Source of the DNA: Streptomyces wedmorensis
GTDB lineage: Bacteria; Actinomycetota; Actinomycetes; Streptomycetales; Streptomycetaceae
Direction of reading: 5' to 3'
DNA length: 64,000 bases
Assembly (NCBI RefSeq): GCF_000716445.1
Contig: NZ_JNWK01000015.1
Location: 62,001-126,000, forward strand
The notes below the pieces were generated by a model. That model worked only from the letters and a program-made list of their open reading frames with translations, did no database searches and was not told the origin of the DNA. Positions 1 to 10,197 of this stretch are shown piece after piece. Each line of letters opens with the position of its first letter. Positions within the stretch are counted from its first letter, which is position 1. The translations under genes were made by a program, and so were the position numbers.

Positions 1-1036
<1,036 letters not shown>

Positions 1037-1042
1037 CGCGGC

Positions 1043-1474
1043 TCAGCCCTTCTGCTTCCGGCGTCTCGAGGACGGCACGGTACGGCCGACGATCACAGTA
1101 CGTCGCGCGGAGCCGCGCGGCGCGTCCTCTCCGTCCCGGCCGAGCGCCTTGCGCACGCCGTAGCCGAAGGCGGCCACCTTGACGAGCGGGCCCCCGAAGG
1201 TGGAGGCGACGGTGGAGGAGAGCGCGGAGGCGTTGGAGGTGACCTCCTGGACGTCCGACGCGATGGCGTCGACCCGGTCCAGCTGGGTCTGTGCCGACCG
1301 CACGGTCGCGGAGGCGTCGACCAGCAGGGGGACGGCCTGTTCGGTCACGTCCGCCACCAGCTTGGTGGTCGCCCTGAGCGTCTGCGCCAGCCTCACCAGC
1401 ACGACGGCGAGGAAGGAGACCAGGATCGCCCAGAAGACGGCGACCAGGATGCCGGCAACCTCTCCACCGGTCAC
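1043..1474 (-). CDS. DUF948 domain-containing membrane protein
   Basis: A protein of 143 residues beginning VTGGEVAGILVAVFWAILV. One N-terminal transmembrane helix is followed by an amphipathic, coiled-coil-like region rich in Val, Thr, Ala and Ser (ATTKLVADVTEQAVPLLVDAS), as in DUF948 proteins, and a basic C-terminus. I chose GTG at 1474 because the hydrophobic helix starts there and an AGAG-type ribosome site precedes it. A longer in-frame start at 1522 would add only an Arg-rich extension. It is the first gene of the run leading into alaS. Its function is unknown; the family is thought to be envelope associated. Confidence 0.85.
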   Translation of the reverse strand: MTGGEVAGILVAVFWAILVSFLAVVLVRLAQTLRATTKLVADVTEQAVPLLVDASATVRSAQTQLDRVDAIASDVQEVTSNASALSSTVASTFGGPLVKVAAFGYGVRKALGRDGEDAPRGSARRTVIVGRTVPSSRRRKQKG

Positions 1475-1604
1475 TCTGCACCGCTCTCTGTGTCGTCGGG
1501 TCTGTCGTCGGGTTCTTGCCAAAAGTAGTCCCCCGACCCTATCGCGCCCGTGCTGTCCCGCCGTACCGCATTACCGCTCGTGGGACGGGAGTTAAGGGAA
1601 CCGA

Positions 1605-1634
1605 TTGTACGGAGAGCGCGCGGATGGGTACGCT
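1605..1634 (+). promoter_or_regulatory. Candidate HrdB-type promoter of the ATPase/TPR gene
   Basis: TTGTAC (1605-1610), an 18-base spacer and TACGCT (1629-1634), followed after 9 bases by the ATG at 1644. No ribosome binding site fits between, so the transcript may be leaderless. This is consensus matching only. Confidence 0.5.
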
Positions 1635-1643
1635 CCGTGTCCC

Positions 1644-3872
1644 ATGCGACGGAGCAATCTCCCGGCGGAGCTGAACCGGTTCGTCGGACGGGCCGCGGAG
1701 CAGGCCGCCCTGGCGGCGCTCCTTGAGGCGTCCCGCCTGGTCACGGTCGTGGGTGTCGGCGGGGTCGGCAAGACCCGGCTGGCGCTGCGGGCTGCCGCCG
1801 GGGCGCAGAAACGCTACGTCGACGGAGTGCGCCTCGCCGATCTCGCGCCGCTTCGCGACCCGGACCTGGTGGCGTACGCCCTGGTCGAGGCCCTCGGCCT
1901 GACCGACCACACCCTGCGGGCTCCGCGCGAGGTGCTCGTCGAGCACCTCGCCGAGCGCCGGATGCTGCTCGTGGTCGACGGGTTCGAGCATCTCGTGGAG
2001 AGCTGCGCGCCGCTGGTACGGGACCTCCTGGCGCACGCTCCCGGGCTCACCGTCCTCGCGGTCGGGCGCCGGGCGCTGCGGGTGGCGGGCGAGGCCGTGT
2101 TCACGCTGGCGCCGATGGGCGAGGCGGACGCGGTGACGCTGCTCGCGGAGCGGGCCACGGAGGCCGGCGCCCCGATGACGCCGGCGCCTCCCGCCCCGGT
2201 CGAGCCGGCCCCGCCCACCCTGACGGCGCCGGGGGCTTCCCTCCTGCCGGGTCCTTCCGGGGCCGTGCGGGAGCTGTGCCGGCGGCTCGACGGCATCCCG
2301 CTCGCCCTCGAACTGGCGGCGGGGCGGCTGCCGCTCCTCTCCGTCGAGCAGATGCTGTGCCGTCTCGACGACCGGTTCCGGCTCCTCACGGACGGGGCGC
2401 GCGGGGCGCTCCCCCGCCACCAGACGCTGCGGACGGCGATCGGCTGGAGCCACGAGCTGTGCACCACCGAGGAGCGGCTCCTCTGGGCGCGGCTCTCGGT
2501 GTTCGCCGGCCCGTTCGACCTGGAGGCGGTGGAGTACGTGTGCGGGGGCCCGGAGCTCCCGCCCGAGCACATCCTGGACCTGCTCGGCGGGCTGCTCGCG
2601 CAGTCGCTGGTGGCGCGGGAGGACGGTCCCGCCGGTCCCGCCTACCGGCTCCTGGACACGGTCGCCGCGTACGGGGCGGAGTGGCTGGCCGCGCTCGGCG
2701 ACACGGAAAGGATGCGTCGGCGGCACCGCGACTGGTACATGGGCCTGGCCACCTGGTGCGAGCTGGAGTGGTTCAGTCCGCGCCAGGCGGAGGTCGCGGC
2801 CCGCACGGACGCGGCGCTGCCCAATCTGCGGGCGGCCCTCGACCTGTGCCTCGAACTCCCGGAGGACGCGCATCTCGCCCAGCACCTCGCGGGCACCCTC
2901 TGGTTCGCGTGGGTGGGCTGCGGGCGGCTCTCGGAGGGCCGACACTGGCTGGACCGGGCGCTCGCCCTGGAGCCCGGTCACGAGGAGGCGCGGCTGAAGG
3001 CGCTGTGGGTGCTCGGGTACGTGGCCGTCCTCCAGGGGGACGGCACGGCGGCGGTGGCGGCGCTCCACGAGTGCGGGGAGCGGGCCAGGTCCTCGGGCAA
3101 CGCGCTGGCGGAGGCGTACGCGACGCACCGGATGGGCTGTCTGGCACTGCTCTCGGACGACGTGCCGCGCGCCGAGGAGCTGATCGGGCAGGCCCTCGAC
3201 GCCTACCGGGAGCTCGGCGAGCTGAACAGCAACGTGCTGATGGGGCAGGTCGAGCTGGCCATGGCACGGGCCTTCCGGGGGGACCTGGAGGGGGCGGTCG
3301 CGATCTGCCGTGAGGTGCGGGAGATCTGCGAGGAGCGCGGGGAGCGGTGGACCCGGGCCTACGCCCTCTACGTCCTGGGGTTCTCCGCCTGGACCCGGGG
3401 CGCGTACGAGGAGGCGCGGGAACTGCTCGACGAGTGCGTGTCGATCAACCACACCTTCCAGGACCTGGTCGGCCTCGTCCTGGCGATCGAGCTGCTCGCC
3501 CTGGTGACGGTGAGCGAGGGCGACGCGGCGGAGGCCGCGGTCCTCCAGGGGGCGACGGTGCCGGTGTGGGACACCGTGGGCATCCGGCTCTTCGGCTCGG
3601 CGACGTTCGGCGGGCCGAGGGCGCTGTGCGAGCAGCGGGCGGACGAGGCGCTGGGTGCGGAGGCGTACGGCGTCGCGTTCCGGGAGGGCCAGGGGCTCTC
3701 GCTGGACGCGGCGGTGGAACGCGCGCTCGCCGGCCGCCGGGATCCGGCGATCGGCGGCCCGGTCGGTCCCGTGGCCCCGCGCCCCTTCCGCACGGCCAGG
3801 TCGGCGGCGCTCCCGGGAACGCGGAAGCCCGCCGGCTCCCCCACCGGAAGGGGCGGGGAAGCGGCGGGCTGA
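1644..3872 (+). CDS. NB-ARC-like ATPase with TPR-like C-terminal half, no DNA-binding domain seen
   Basis: About 742 residues. After MRRSNLPAELNRFVGRAAE comes an AAA/NB-ARC-type ATPase with Walker A GVGGVGKT (residues 37-44), a Walker B-like LLVVDGFEHL and the ELCRRLDGIPLALELAAGRL motif seen in AfsR/SARP and LuxR-type signalling ATPases. The second half is helical and TPR-like (ARLKALWVLGYVAVLQGD; RAYALYVLGFSAWTRGAYEEA). The C-terminus ends with GLSLDAAVERAL and a Pro/Arg-rich tail. Relatives normally have a BTAD, OmpR-type or LuxR-type HTH; none is present at either end, so it may act as a signalling partner and not as a direct transcription factor. It lies on the opposite strand between rpsD and the alaS run. 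The ATG at 1644 was preferred to the track start at 1605, which falls in the promoter. Confidence 0.8.
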   Translation: MRRSNLPAELNRFVGRAAEQAALAALLEASRLVTVVGVGGVGKTRLALRAAAGAQKRYVDGVRLADLAPLRDPDLVAYALVEALGLTDHTLRAPREVLVEHLAERRMLLVVDGFEHLVESCAPLVRDLLAHAPGLTVLAVGRRALRVAGEAVFTLAPMGEADAVTLLAERATEAGAPMTPAPPAPVEPAPPTLTAPGASLLPGPSGAVRELCRRLDGIPLALELAAGRLPLLSVEQMLCRLDDRFRLLTDGARGALPRHQTLRTAIGWSHELCTTEERLLWARLSVFAGPFDLEAVEYVCGGPELPPEHILDLLGGLLAQSLVAREDGPAGPAYRLLDTVAAYGAEWLAALGDTERMRRRHRDWYMGLATWCELEWFSPRQAEVAARTDAALPNLRAALDLCLELPEDAHLAQHLAGTLWFAWVGCGRLSEGRHWLDRALALEPGHEEARLKALWVLGYVAVLQGDGTAAVAALHECGERARSSGNALAEAYATHRMGCLALLSDDVPRAEELIGQALDAYRELGELNSNVLMGQVELAMARAFRGDLEGAVAICREVREICEERGERWTRAYALYVLGFSAWTRGAYEEARELLDECVSINHTFQDLVGLVLAIELLALVTVSEGDAAEAAVLQGATVPVWDTVGIRLFGSATFGGPRALCEQRADEALGAEAYGVAFREGQGLSLDAAVERALAGRRDPAIGGPVGPVAPRPFRTARSAALPGTRKPAGSPTGRGGEAAG

Positions 3873-3895
3873 ACACCGCGTGGGTGGTACTACGT

Positions 3896-3915
3896 CCCCC
3901 GGCTGTCGCCGGGGG
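3896..3915. terminator. Bidirectional hairpin between ATPase gene and rpsD
   Basis: A perfect 8-bp stem (CCCCCGGC / GCCGGGGG) with a 4-base loop sits between two convergent genes. There is no T-tract, as is common in Streptomyces terminators. Confidence 0.65.
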
Positions 3916-3921
3916 CCCGGA

Positions 3922-4536
3922 TCAGCGGGCGTAGTACTCGACGACCAGCTGCTCGTCGCAGATGACCGGGATTTCCTTGCGGTTCGGGTCGCGGTCGAGG
4001 CGGAAGGCCAGGGCCTTCAGGTTGACCTGCAGGTAGCGCGGGGTCTCGCCGTCGGCGGCGAAGCCACCCTCACGGGCCATCTCGAACAGCGGCTTGGTGC
4101 GGCTGCGCTCGCGGACCATCACGACGTCGTCGGGACGGACGCGGAACGACGGCTTGTCGACCTTGCCACCGTTGACCTGGATGTGGCCGTGGACGACCAT
4201 CTGGCGGGCCTGGTAGATGGTGCGGGCGATGCCCGAACGCAGGACCAGGGCGTCGAGGCGACGCTCGAGCTCGACGACCAGCGCCTCGCCCGTCTTGCCC
4301 TCGGCCTTCTTGGCACGGTCGTAGGCGCGCGCCATCTGGCGCTCGCTGATGTCGTACTGGGCGCGCAGACGCTGCTTCTCGAGCAGACGGACCTTGTAGT
4401 CCGAGTTCTGCTTGCGGCCACGGCCGTGCTCGCCCGGCGGGTAGGGGCGGGCCTCGAAGTACTTGACGGCCTTCGGGGTCAGCGCGATGCCGAGGGCACG
4501 CGACTTCTTGACCTTGGGACGGGACTGGTTCGGCAT
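3922..4536 (-). CDS. rpsD: 30S ribosomal protein S4
   Basis: A primary 16S rRNA-binding protein that nucleates assembly of the 30S body. The 204 residues match the family length. The N-terminus [20 protein letters not shown] leads to the S4 RNA-binding domain ([34 protein letters not shown]) and ends [13 protein letters not shown]. It lacks the four N-terminal cysteines of the zinc-binding S4 form, so it is the zinc-independent type. In Streptomyces rpsD lies outside the main ribosomal operons, as here. The start ATG at 4536 follows a GAGAGAGG-type site. S4 represses its own mRNA in several bacteria; the ~360-base leader upstream could host such control, but I cannot show it. Confidence 0.97.
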   Translation of the reverse strand: MPNQSRPKVKKSRALGIALTPKAVKYFEARPYPPGEHGRGRKQNSDYKVRLLEKQRLRAQYDISERQMARAYDRAKKAEGKTGEALVVELERRLDALVLRSGIARTIYQARQMVVHGHIQVNGGKVDKPSFRVRPDDVVMVRERSRTKPLFEMAREGGFAADGETPRYLQVNLKALAFRLDRDPNRKEIPVICDEQLVVEYYAR

Positions 4537-4899
4537 GAACCAACCTCTCTCATTGATACGAAAACGGCTTCACCAGGGTTAGGGGAGGTCGCATCCGCAG
4601 CCGGGAAACCCGCCGGGTCCTCACGGACCTGCCGGGCAGCCGCTCCCAGGTCTGGGCACATACGTGCAGCACGCGAACGACCCACCGCCGCTCCCGGGAT
4701 CCGGGTGGTGATGGGTGGCCCGCGACACCTTCGAAGGTGCGCGACGCTCCTGGAAACCCCGCCCGAGGGCCGGGTCTCCGGCTGACTGTCCCGTTCTGGT
4801 GCGCCGACCGGAGTCGGACACGGGACGCAGCAATCCGCACCAGTGTACCGGTTCCGGAAGGTCCGCTCGCACGCAGGCCGCCCGCCCCCGCAGCGGGGG
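4537..4899. other. Intergenic leader/promoter region of rpsD
   Basis: There is no credible gene in these 363 bases. On the minus strand a TACACT hexamer (4842-4847) could be a -10 element for rpsD, but no good -35 precedes it. That would give a leader of about 300 bases with several GC-rich inverted repeats. The end next to rarA holds a short hairpin. Short ORFs here show no family resemblance. Confidence 0.5.
4885..4899 (-). terminator. Short hairpin directly after rarA
   Basis: CCCCC-GCAGC-GGGGG abuts the rarA stop codon. It is a weak, T-less candidate terminator. Confidence 0.35.
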
Positions 4900-6261
4900 T
4901 CAGCCGCCCTCGCCCTTCAGGCGCTCGCGTACGCGCTCCACCACGTCCGCGTATCTGGCCTCGGCGCCGTAGCGGGTGGGTTCGTAGTAGTGGCGGCCGT
5001 GGATGGCGTCGGGGGCGTACTGCTGGGCGGCGATGCCGCCGGGGACGTCGTGGGGGTAGACGTAGCCCTGGGCATGGCCGAGTTTGGCGGCGCCCTTGTA
5101 GTGGCCGTCGCGGAGGTGGGGCGGGACGGAGCCGGCGAGGCCGTTGCGGACGTCGGCGAGGGCGGCGCCGATCGCGGTGGTGGCGGCGTTCGACTTGGGG
5201 GCCAGGGCCAGGGCGATGGTGGCGTGGCTGAGGGTGAGGGCGGCCTCGGGGAAGCCGATCATGGCGACGGCCTGGGCGGCGGCGACGGCGATCGGCAGCG
5301 CGTTCGGGTCGGCGAGGCCGATGTCCTCGCTGGCGGAGATCATGAGCCGGCGGGCGATGAAGCGCGGGTCCTCCCCCGCCTCGATCATGCGGGCCAGGTA
5401 GTGCAGGGCCGCGTCCACGTCCGAGCCGCGGATCGACTTGATGAGCGCGCTCGCCACGTCGTAGTGCTGGTCGCCGTCCCGGTCGTACTTCACGGCCGCC
5501 CGATCGACGGTCTCCTCGACGGTCTGGAGGGTGATCTCCCGCTCGCCCTTGGCGATCGCCGCGCCCGCCGCCGCCTCCAGGGCGGTCAGGGCCCGCCTGG
5601 CGTCGCCGCCGGCGACGCGCAGCAGGTGCGACTCGGCGTCCTCCGGGAGGGTCACGGCCCCGCCCAGTCCGCGCTCGCCGGTGAGGGCCCGGGCCATCAG
5701 GCCCTTGAGGTCCTCGTCGGTCAGCGGCTCCAGGGTGAGCAGCAGGGACCGGGAGAGGAGCGGGGAGATCACGGAGAAGTAGGGGTTCTCGGTGGTGGCG
5801 GCGATCAGCGTCACCCAGCGGTTCTCGACGGCCGGCAGGAGGGAGTCCTGCTGGGCCTTGGAGAAGCGGTGGATCTCGTCGAGGAAGAGGACGGTCTCCT
5901 TGCCGTAGCCGCCGACCGCGCGCCGGGCTCCGTCGATGACGGCCCGGACCTCCTTGACGCCCGCGGTGATGGCGGAGAGCTCCACGAACCGCTTGTTGGT
6001 CGCCTTCGAGACGACGTACGCCAGGGTCGTCTTGCCGATGCCGGGCGGGCCCCAGAGGATCACGGAGGAGGCGCCGGCGGGGCCGCCGTCGCCGTCTCCC
6101 ACGAGCCGGCGCAGCGGTGAGCCCGGCTTGAGCAGGTGCTGCTGGCCCACCACCTCGTCGAGGGTGCGGGGACGCATCCGGACGGCCAGCGGGCTGCTGG
6201 CCGGGTCCTTCTCCTGGCGGTCTTCGGCGGCTGCGGTAAAGAGGTCGGGCTCCACAGTCAT
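4900..6261 (-). CDS. rarA: Replication-associated recombination protein A (RarA/MgsA, AAA+ ATPase)
   Basis: A 453-residue clamp-loader-like AAA+ ATPase that acts at stalled replication forks and is known to interact with SSB in other bacteria. Walker [11 protein letters not shown] lies at residues 71-80 and Walker B VLFLDEIH near 124-131, followed by RarA signatures ([40 protein letters not shown]) and the C-terminal tetramerisation and MgsA domains ([32 protein letters not shown]). Length and motif order fit RarA and not RuvB, which is separately encoded at 18341-19441. The gene starts 36 bases after the VKOR gene on the same strand and is probably cotranscribed with it. Confidence 0.95.
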   Translation of the reverse strand: MTVEPDLFTAAAEDRQEKDPASSPLAVRMRPRTLDEVVGQQHLLKPGSPLRRLVGDGDGGPAGASSVILWGPPGIGKTTLAYVVSKATNKRFVELSAITAGVKEVRAVIDGARRAVGGYGKETVLFLDEIHRFSKAQQDSLLPAVENRWVTLIAATTENPYFSVISPLLSRSLLLTLEPLTDEDLKGLMARALTGERGLGGAVTLPEDAESHLLRVAGGDARRALTALEAAAGAAIAKGEREITLQTVEETVDRAAVKYDRDGDQHYDVASALIKSIRGSDVDAALHYLARMIEAGEDPRFIARRLMISASEDIGLADPNALPIAVAAAQAVAMIGFPEAALTLSHATIALALAPKSNAATTAIGAALADVRNGLAGSVPPHLRDGHYKGAAKLGHAQGYVYPHDVPGGIAAQQYAPDAIHGRHYYEPTRYGAEARYADVVERVRERLKGEGG

Positions 6262-6297
6262 GAAGCCTAGGTCACCGCGCTGACAGCGCGGTCTCCG

Positions 6298-6924
6298 TCA
6301 GCTGGTCCAGAAGTCCCACCAGCGCGTCAGGATCAGCATGCCGATGATCCCGATGTGCAGGACGGGCAGGACCCAGGTGAACTCGTCGAAGAAGGTCCGC
6401 AGCCCGGCCGGGGCGGGGATGACGCCGTTGCGGACGTTGTGCGAGGTCACGTACCAGAACATGACGATGGTGGCGACCCAGGCCAGGCAGCACCAGAGGC
6501 AGAGCGAGTTGATCTCGTACAGCGACTGGTACATGAGCCAGGTGCAGAAGCCGACGCCGAACAGCGTGCCGGCGTTGAGGCCGAGCCAGTACCAGCGGCG
6601 GTAGCGCGCGCCGGCGAGCAGGCCCACGCCGATGGCGATCACCATGGCGTACGTGACGAGGCCGAGCATCGGGTTGGGGAAGCCGAAGACCGAGGCCTGC
6701 TCGCTCTTCATGATGTTGCCGCAGGAGACGATCGGGTTGAGGCTGCACCCCGGCGTGAAGTTCGGGTCCTCGAGCAGCTTGATCTTGTCGATCGTGATGA
6801 CCCACGCGGCGAGCAGTCCGGCCGCTCCCGTGATCACGAGGAGCCAGGCGAAGGCCCGGCTCGCCCCGATCGTGCCGCCGCCGTCCCGGCCGGACGCGGT
6901 CTCGTCCACCGCTGCCTTCGTCAT
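6298..6924 (-). CDS. Vitamin K epoxide reductase (VKOR) family membrane protein
   Basis: A 208-residue, four- to five-helix membrane oxidoreductase. VKOR homologues reoxidise periplasmic DsbA-like proteins using quinones, taking the role of DsbB in actinobacteria. The active-site pair is in NSLCLWCCLAW (CxxC), and the loop cysteines in PGCSLNPIVSCGNIM shuttle electrons. Hydrophobic helices include FAWLLVITGAAGLLAAWVIT and VLPVLHIGIIGMLILT. The start ATG at 6924 is followed by a polar N-terminus (MTKAAVDETASGRDGGG). It lies upstream of rarA on the same strand. A role in extracytoplasmic disulfide formation is family knowledge, not shown here. Confidence 0.9.
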   Translation of the reverse strand: MTKAAVDETASGRDGGGTIGASRAFAWLLVITGAAGLLAAWVITIDKIKLLEDPNFTPGCSLNPIVSCGNIMKSEQASVFGFPNPMLGLVTYAMVIAIGVGLLAGARYRRWYWLGLNAGTLFGVGFCTWLMYQSLYEINSLCLWCCLAWVATIVMFWYVTSHNVRNGVIPAPAGLRTFFDEFTWVLPVLHIGIIGMLILTRWWDFWTS

Positions 6925-7009
6925 GTCGCCTGTTTCCCTCGCTCGCGGGCCTTGTGGGCACGGTCATTCTGCAACACCGACCTGTCGTCCGGCCGTTCGC
7001 CGGAGATAA

Positions 7010-7046
7010 GGACGGGCCCGGACCACGGTGTGGTCCGGGCCCGTCC
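7010..7046. terminator. Terminator downstream of hisS
   Basis: A perfect 17-bp stem with a 3-base loop, arms 7010-7026 and 7030-7046, lies 9 bases past the hisS stop on the minus strand. Confidence 0.8.
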
Positions 7047-7055
7047 TCACGACCG

Positions 7056-8318
7056 TCAGGCCAGCTTGGCCCGTACCGCGTCCAGGAGACCGTCCACGGG
7101 GACGGCCTGCTGCTCGCCGGACTCCATGTCCTTGAGCTGGACGACGCCCTCGGCGAGGTCGCGCTCGCCGGCGACGACGGCGAGACGGGCGCCCGAGCGG
7201 TTGGCGTCCTTCATGGCGCCCTTGAGGCCCTTGCCGCCGAAGGAGAAGTCAGCGGCGATGCCCTCCTTGCGGAGCTCGGTGACCTTGCCGAAGAGCAGGC
7301 GGCGCGCCTCGTCCCCGATGGCGACCGCGAAGACGCTGGTGGCGGCGGGGATGTCGAGCTCGACGCCCTCCGCCTCCAGGGCGAGGACCGTGCGGTCCAC
7401 GCCGAGCGCCCAGCCCACCGACGGCAGCGCGGGGCCGCCGATCATCTCGGAGAGGCCGTCGTAGCGGCCGCCGCCGCCGACCGCCGACTGCGAGCCGAGA
7501 CCACCGTGGACGAACTCGAAGGTGGTGCGGGTGTAGTAGTCGAGGCCGCGAACCAGCTTGGCGTCGTCCTCGAAGACGACGCCCGCCGCGGTGATCAGGG
7601 CGCGCACCTCCTCGTGGTACGCCTTGCACGCGTCGCACAGGTAGTCGCGCAGCAGCGGCGCGTCCGTCAGCTGCTTCTGCACGGCCTCGCGCTTGTCGTC
7701 GAGGACGCGCAGCGGGTTGATCTCGGCGCGGCGCAGGGTCTCCTCGTCCAGGTCGAGCCCGCGCAGGAAGGTCTGCAGGGCCTCGCGGTAGACGGGGCGG
7801 CACTCCTTGTCGCCGAGCGAGTTCAGCAGGATGCGGAAGTTCCGCAGGCCGAGCGAGCGGTACGCCTGGTCCGCCAGGATGATCAGCTCGGCGTCGAGCG
7901 CCGGGTCCTCCGCGCCGATCGCCTCGGCACCGACCTGCGAGAAGTGGCGGTAGCGGCCCTTCTGCGGGCGCTCGTAGCGGTAGTACGAACCGGAGTACCA
8001 GAGCTTGACCGGCAGGTTGCCCTGCTTGTGGAGGTTCGCCTCCAGAGCGGCGCGCAGCACGGAGGCCGTGCCCTCCGGACGCAGGGCGAGCTTGTCTCCG
8101 CCCTTGGTCTCGAAGGCGTACATCTCCTTGCTGACGATGTCCGTGGACTCGCCGACGCCGCGGGCGAAGAGGTTCACGTCCTCGAAGCCGGGGGTCTCGA
8201 CGTAGCCGTAGCCGGACTTCCGCAGCGGTCCGGAGATCGCGTCCCGGACCGCCAGGTACTTGGCGGAGTAGGGCGGGATCAGGTCGTACGTGCCCTTGGG
8301 GGCCTTGAAGGTGCTCAC
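7056..8318 (-). CDS. hisS: Histidyl-tRNA synthetase
   Basis: A class II synthetase that charges tRNA-His. The 420-residue protein shows [18 protein letters not shown], motif 2 ([29 protein letters not shown]), the HisA motifs [16 protein letters not shown] and [12 protein letters not shown], and motif 3 ([15 protein letters not shown]). I start it at GTG 8318 because family members begin (M/V)STF. An alternative GTG at 8330 overlaps the upstream stop (GTGA) and would add four residues; neither has ideal spacing to the GAGGA upstream. It follows the MBL hydrolase gene and is probably cotranscribed with it, ending at the strong 7010-7046 terminator. Confidence 0.95.
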   Translation of the reverse strand: MSTFKAPKGTYDLIPPYSAKYLAVRDAISGPLRKSGYGYVETPGFEDVNLFARGVGESTDIVSKEMYAFETKGGDKLALRPEGTASVLRAALEANLHKQGNLPVKLWYSGSYYRYERPQKGRYRHFSQVGAEAIGAEDPALDAELIILADQAYRSLGLRNFRILLNSLGDKECRPVYREALQTFLRGLDLDEETLRRAEINPLRVLDDKREAVQKQLTDAPLLRDYLCDACKAYHEEVRALITAAGVVFEDDAKLVRGLDYYTRTTFEFVHGGLGSQSAVGGGGRYDGLSEMIGGPALPSVGWALGVDRTVLALEAEGVELDIPAATSVFAVAIGDEARRLLFGKVTELRKEGIAADFSFGGKGLKGAMKDANRSGARLAVVAGERDLAEGVVQLKDMESGEQQAVPVDGLLDAVRAKLA

Positions 8319-8326
8319 GAAAGTCG

Positions 8327-9034
8327 TCACATTCCTCGTCGGGGAGCGTCCGTGCTCCCGAGGCCGGCCGCCACGTCCCGCAGATAGGGGTTGGTGGCGC
8401 GCTCCTGGCCGATGGTCGTCTGGGGACCGTGTCCCGACAGCACCACGGTCGAGTTGTCGAGCGGCAGGCACACGCGGGCCAGCGAAGCGAGCATCTCGTC
8501 CATGTCACCGCCGGGAAGGTCGGTGCGTCCGATGGAGCCGGCGAACAGCAGGTCCCCCGAGAAGAACACGGAGGGGATCTCCGTGGTCTCGGGCATCCTG
8601 AAGGTCACCGACCCCTTGGTATGACCGGGCGCGTGGGCGACGGAGAACTCCAGACCGGCGAGCTTCAGCTCGGCGCCGTCGGTGAGCTCGCGCACGTCGT
8701 CGGGCTCACCGACGGTCAGCTCGCCCATGAGGGGCATCCCGATGGAGCGGCCGAGGGCCTTCTCCGGGTCGCTCATCATGTAGCGGTCGGACGGGTGGAT
8801 CCACGCGGGGACGTCATGGGCGCCGCACACCGGGACGACGGAGGCGACGTGGTCGATGTGTCCATGGGTGAGGACGACGGCGACGGGCTTGAGCCGATGC
8901 TTCTTCAGCGTCTCCTCGACACCCTGGGCGGCCTGGTGGCCGGGGTCGATGATCACGCACTCCTCGCCTGCGGCGGGGGCGACCAGATAGCAATTGGTCC
9001 CCCAGGCCCCGGCGGGGAACCCGGCAATCAGCAC
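8327..9034 (-). CDS. MBL-fold metallohydrolase (glyoxalase II-like)
   Basis: A 235-residue metallo-beta-lactamase-fold hydrolase. Zinc ligands are visible in [12 protein letters not shown] (HxHxDH), [10 protein letters not shown] and [15 protein letters not shown], with a final [11 protein letters not shown]. The pattern is that of the glyoxalase II subgroup, which hydrolyses thioesters such as S-lactoyl-thiols. The protein is short, as in the homologue that precedes hisS in many actinobacteria (Rv2581c position in M. tuberculosis, from memory). Its stop overlaps or nearly touches the hisS start. The true substrate is unknown; a mycothiol-linked thioester is a guess. Confidence 0.88.
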   Translation of the reverse strand: MLIAGFPAGAWGTNCYLVAPAAGEECVIIDPGHQAAQGVEETLKKHRLKPVAVVLTHGHIDHVASVVPVCGAHDVPAWIHPSDRYMMSDPEKALGRSIGMPLMGELTVGEPDDVRELTDGAELKLAGLEFSVAHAPGHTKGSVTFRMPETTEIPSVFFSGDLLFAGSIGRTDLPGGDMDEMLASLARVCLPLDNSTVVLSGHGPQTTIGQERATNPYLRDVAAGLGSTDAPRRGM

Positions 9035-9198
9035 GTTCGTCCTTAGATGTCGTCCGGCACGGGGGCGCGGAACTCGTGGAAAACACGGAATGCGGCAGAT
9101 CAGAGCCTACCGGCGGTGCCGCTTCCACAGCCAACCCGTATACGGTACGGGCACATCCGGCCCGGACAGGAACAGACGAGCGACAAGGAGCGGACCCG

Positions 9199-9999
9199 GT
9201 GGTCACCAGCGATCAGCGGCGGCGGCAGCTTGCCAGGGAGAAGTACGCACGGCAGCAGCAGCGGCGGGAGGAGAACCGGCTCAAGGCGAAGCGCCGCAAC
9301 ACCGTCATCGCGGCCTCCCTCGCCGTGGTGCTGGCCGCGGGCGGCGCCGTGTACGCCTCCGTGGCACTGACGGACGGCCCCGACAAGGGTTCGGACGACA
9401 CGGCGAGCGACACGCCGACCACGGCCGCTCCCACGCCGACGCAGAGCGAGTCGGCGAGCCCGGAGCCGAAGCTGACCGTGGACACGAAGGCCACGTACGC
9501 GATGTCCCTGAAGACCGACGAGGGCGACATCACGATCACCATGGACGCGGCGAAGACCCCGCGCACGGTGAACTCCTTCGCGCACCTCGCGGGCAAGAAG
9601 TACTTCGACGGGACCAAGTGCCACCGCCTCACCACCCAGGGCATCTTCGTGCTCCAGTGCGGCGACCCCAAGGGCGACGGCACCGGCGGCCCGGGCTACA
9701 CCATCCCGGACGAGAACCTGAACGCCCTGGGCAAGGCGGGCGCGGACGGCTCGGTGACCTTCCCGGCCGGCACCGTCGCCATGGCCAACACCGGGCAGCC
9801 GGGCACCGGCGGCTCGCAGTTCTTCCTGGTCTACAAGGACACGAAGCTGCCGCCGACGTACACCCCGTTCGGGAAGATCGACGCGGCCGGTCTCAAGGCC
9901 GTCCAGGACGTGGCCGCGGCCGGTGTCGAGGGCGGCGCCACGGACGGCGCCCCCAAGAAGGCCGTCACCATCGAGAAGGCGACCGTCGCGAAGAAGTGA
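9199..9999 (+). CDS. Membrane-anchored cyclophilin-type peptidyl-prolyl isomerase
   Basis: A 266-residue protein starting VVTSDQRRRQLAREKYARQQ. A basic cytoplasmic N-terminus leads into one membrane helix (NTVIAASLAVVLAAGGAVYA, about residues 34-53) and a Thr/Ser/Pro linker. The outer cyclophilin domain follows, with TDEGDITITMDAAKTPRTVN, FDGTKCHRLTTQGIFVLQCG and MANTGQPGTGGSQFFLVYKD. It probably aids folding of exported proteins. GTG at 9199 was chosen over the longer frame start because AAGGAG (9185-9190) lies 8 bases before it. It is transcribed divergently from the MBL-hisS pair, near relA, a position also held by a ppiB-type gene in other actinobacteria. Confidence 0.93.
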   Translation: MVTSDQRRRQLAREKYARQQQRREENRLKAKRRNTVIAASLAVVLAAGGAVYASVALTDGPDKGSDDTASDTPTTAAPTPTQSESASPEPKLTVDTKATYAMSLKTDEGDITITMDAAKTPRTVNSFAHLAGKKYFDGTKCHRLTTQGIFVLQCGDPKGDGTGGPGYTIPDENLNALGKAGADGSVTFPAGTVAMANTGQPGTGGSQFFLVYKDTKLPPTYTPFGKIDAAGLKAVQDVAAAGVEGGATDGAPKKAVTIEKATVAKK

Positions 10000-10148
10000 G
10001 CCGGGCGTCCGCACACGCGTGACCGTCGAATCTCGGTCGCGCTGAGTGCGGACAGCCGGGGCGCGGTTCGCCTAGATTGGCGTTGTGCAGCGTGGGCCTT
10101 TCGGGCGCGCTGCGGAAGGCGGGCGAGGCCCGCCGGGAAACTGTGGAC

Positions 10149-10181
10149 GATGCCCGGGGGGTACGCCCCCGCGACGGCATC
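10149..10181 (+). promoter_or_regulatory. Leader hairpin before the DUF349 gene
   Basis: A nested inverted repeat, GATGCC ... GGCATC with an inner GGGGG / CCCCC stem, ends 5 bases before the GAGGAGG ribosome site of the 10198 gene. Its position could affect translation; this is inference. Confidence 0.35.
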
Positions 10182-10197
10182 ATGGTGAGGAGGCGCT

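Noticed and set aside
1539..3452. A 637-residue minus-strand ORF over the ATPase gene
   Set aside because: It is Arg/Pro/Gly-rich with no motif and lies antisense to a well-supported gene; GC-rich codon bias makes such frames common.
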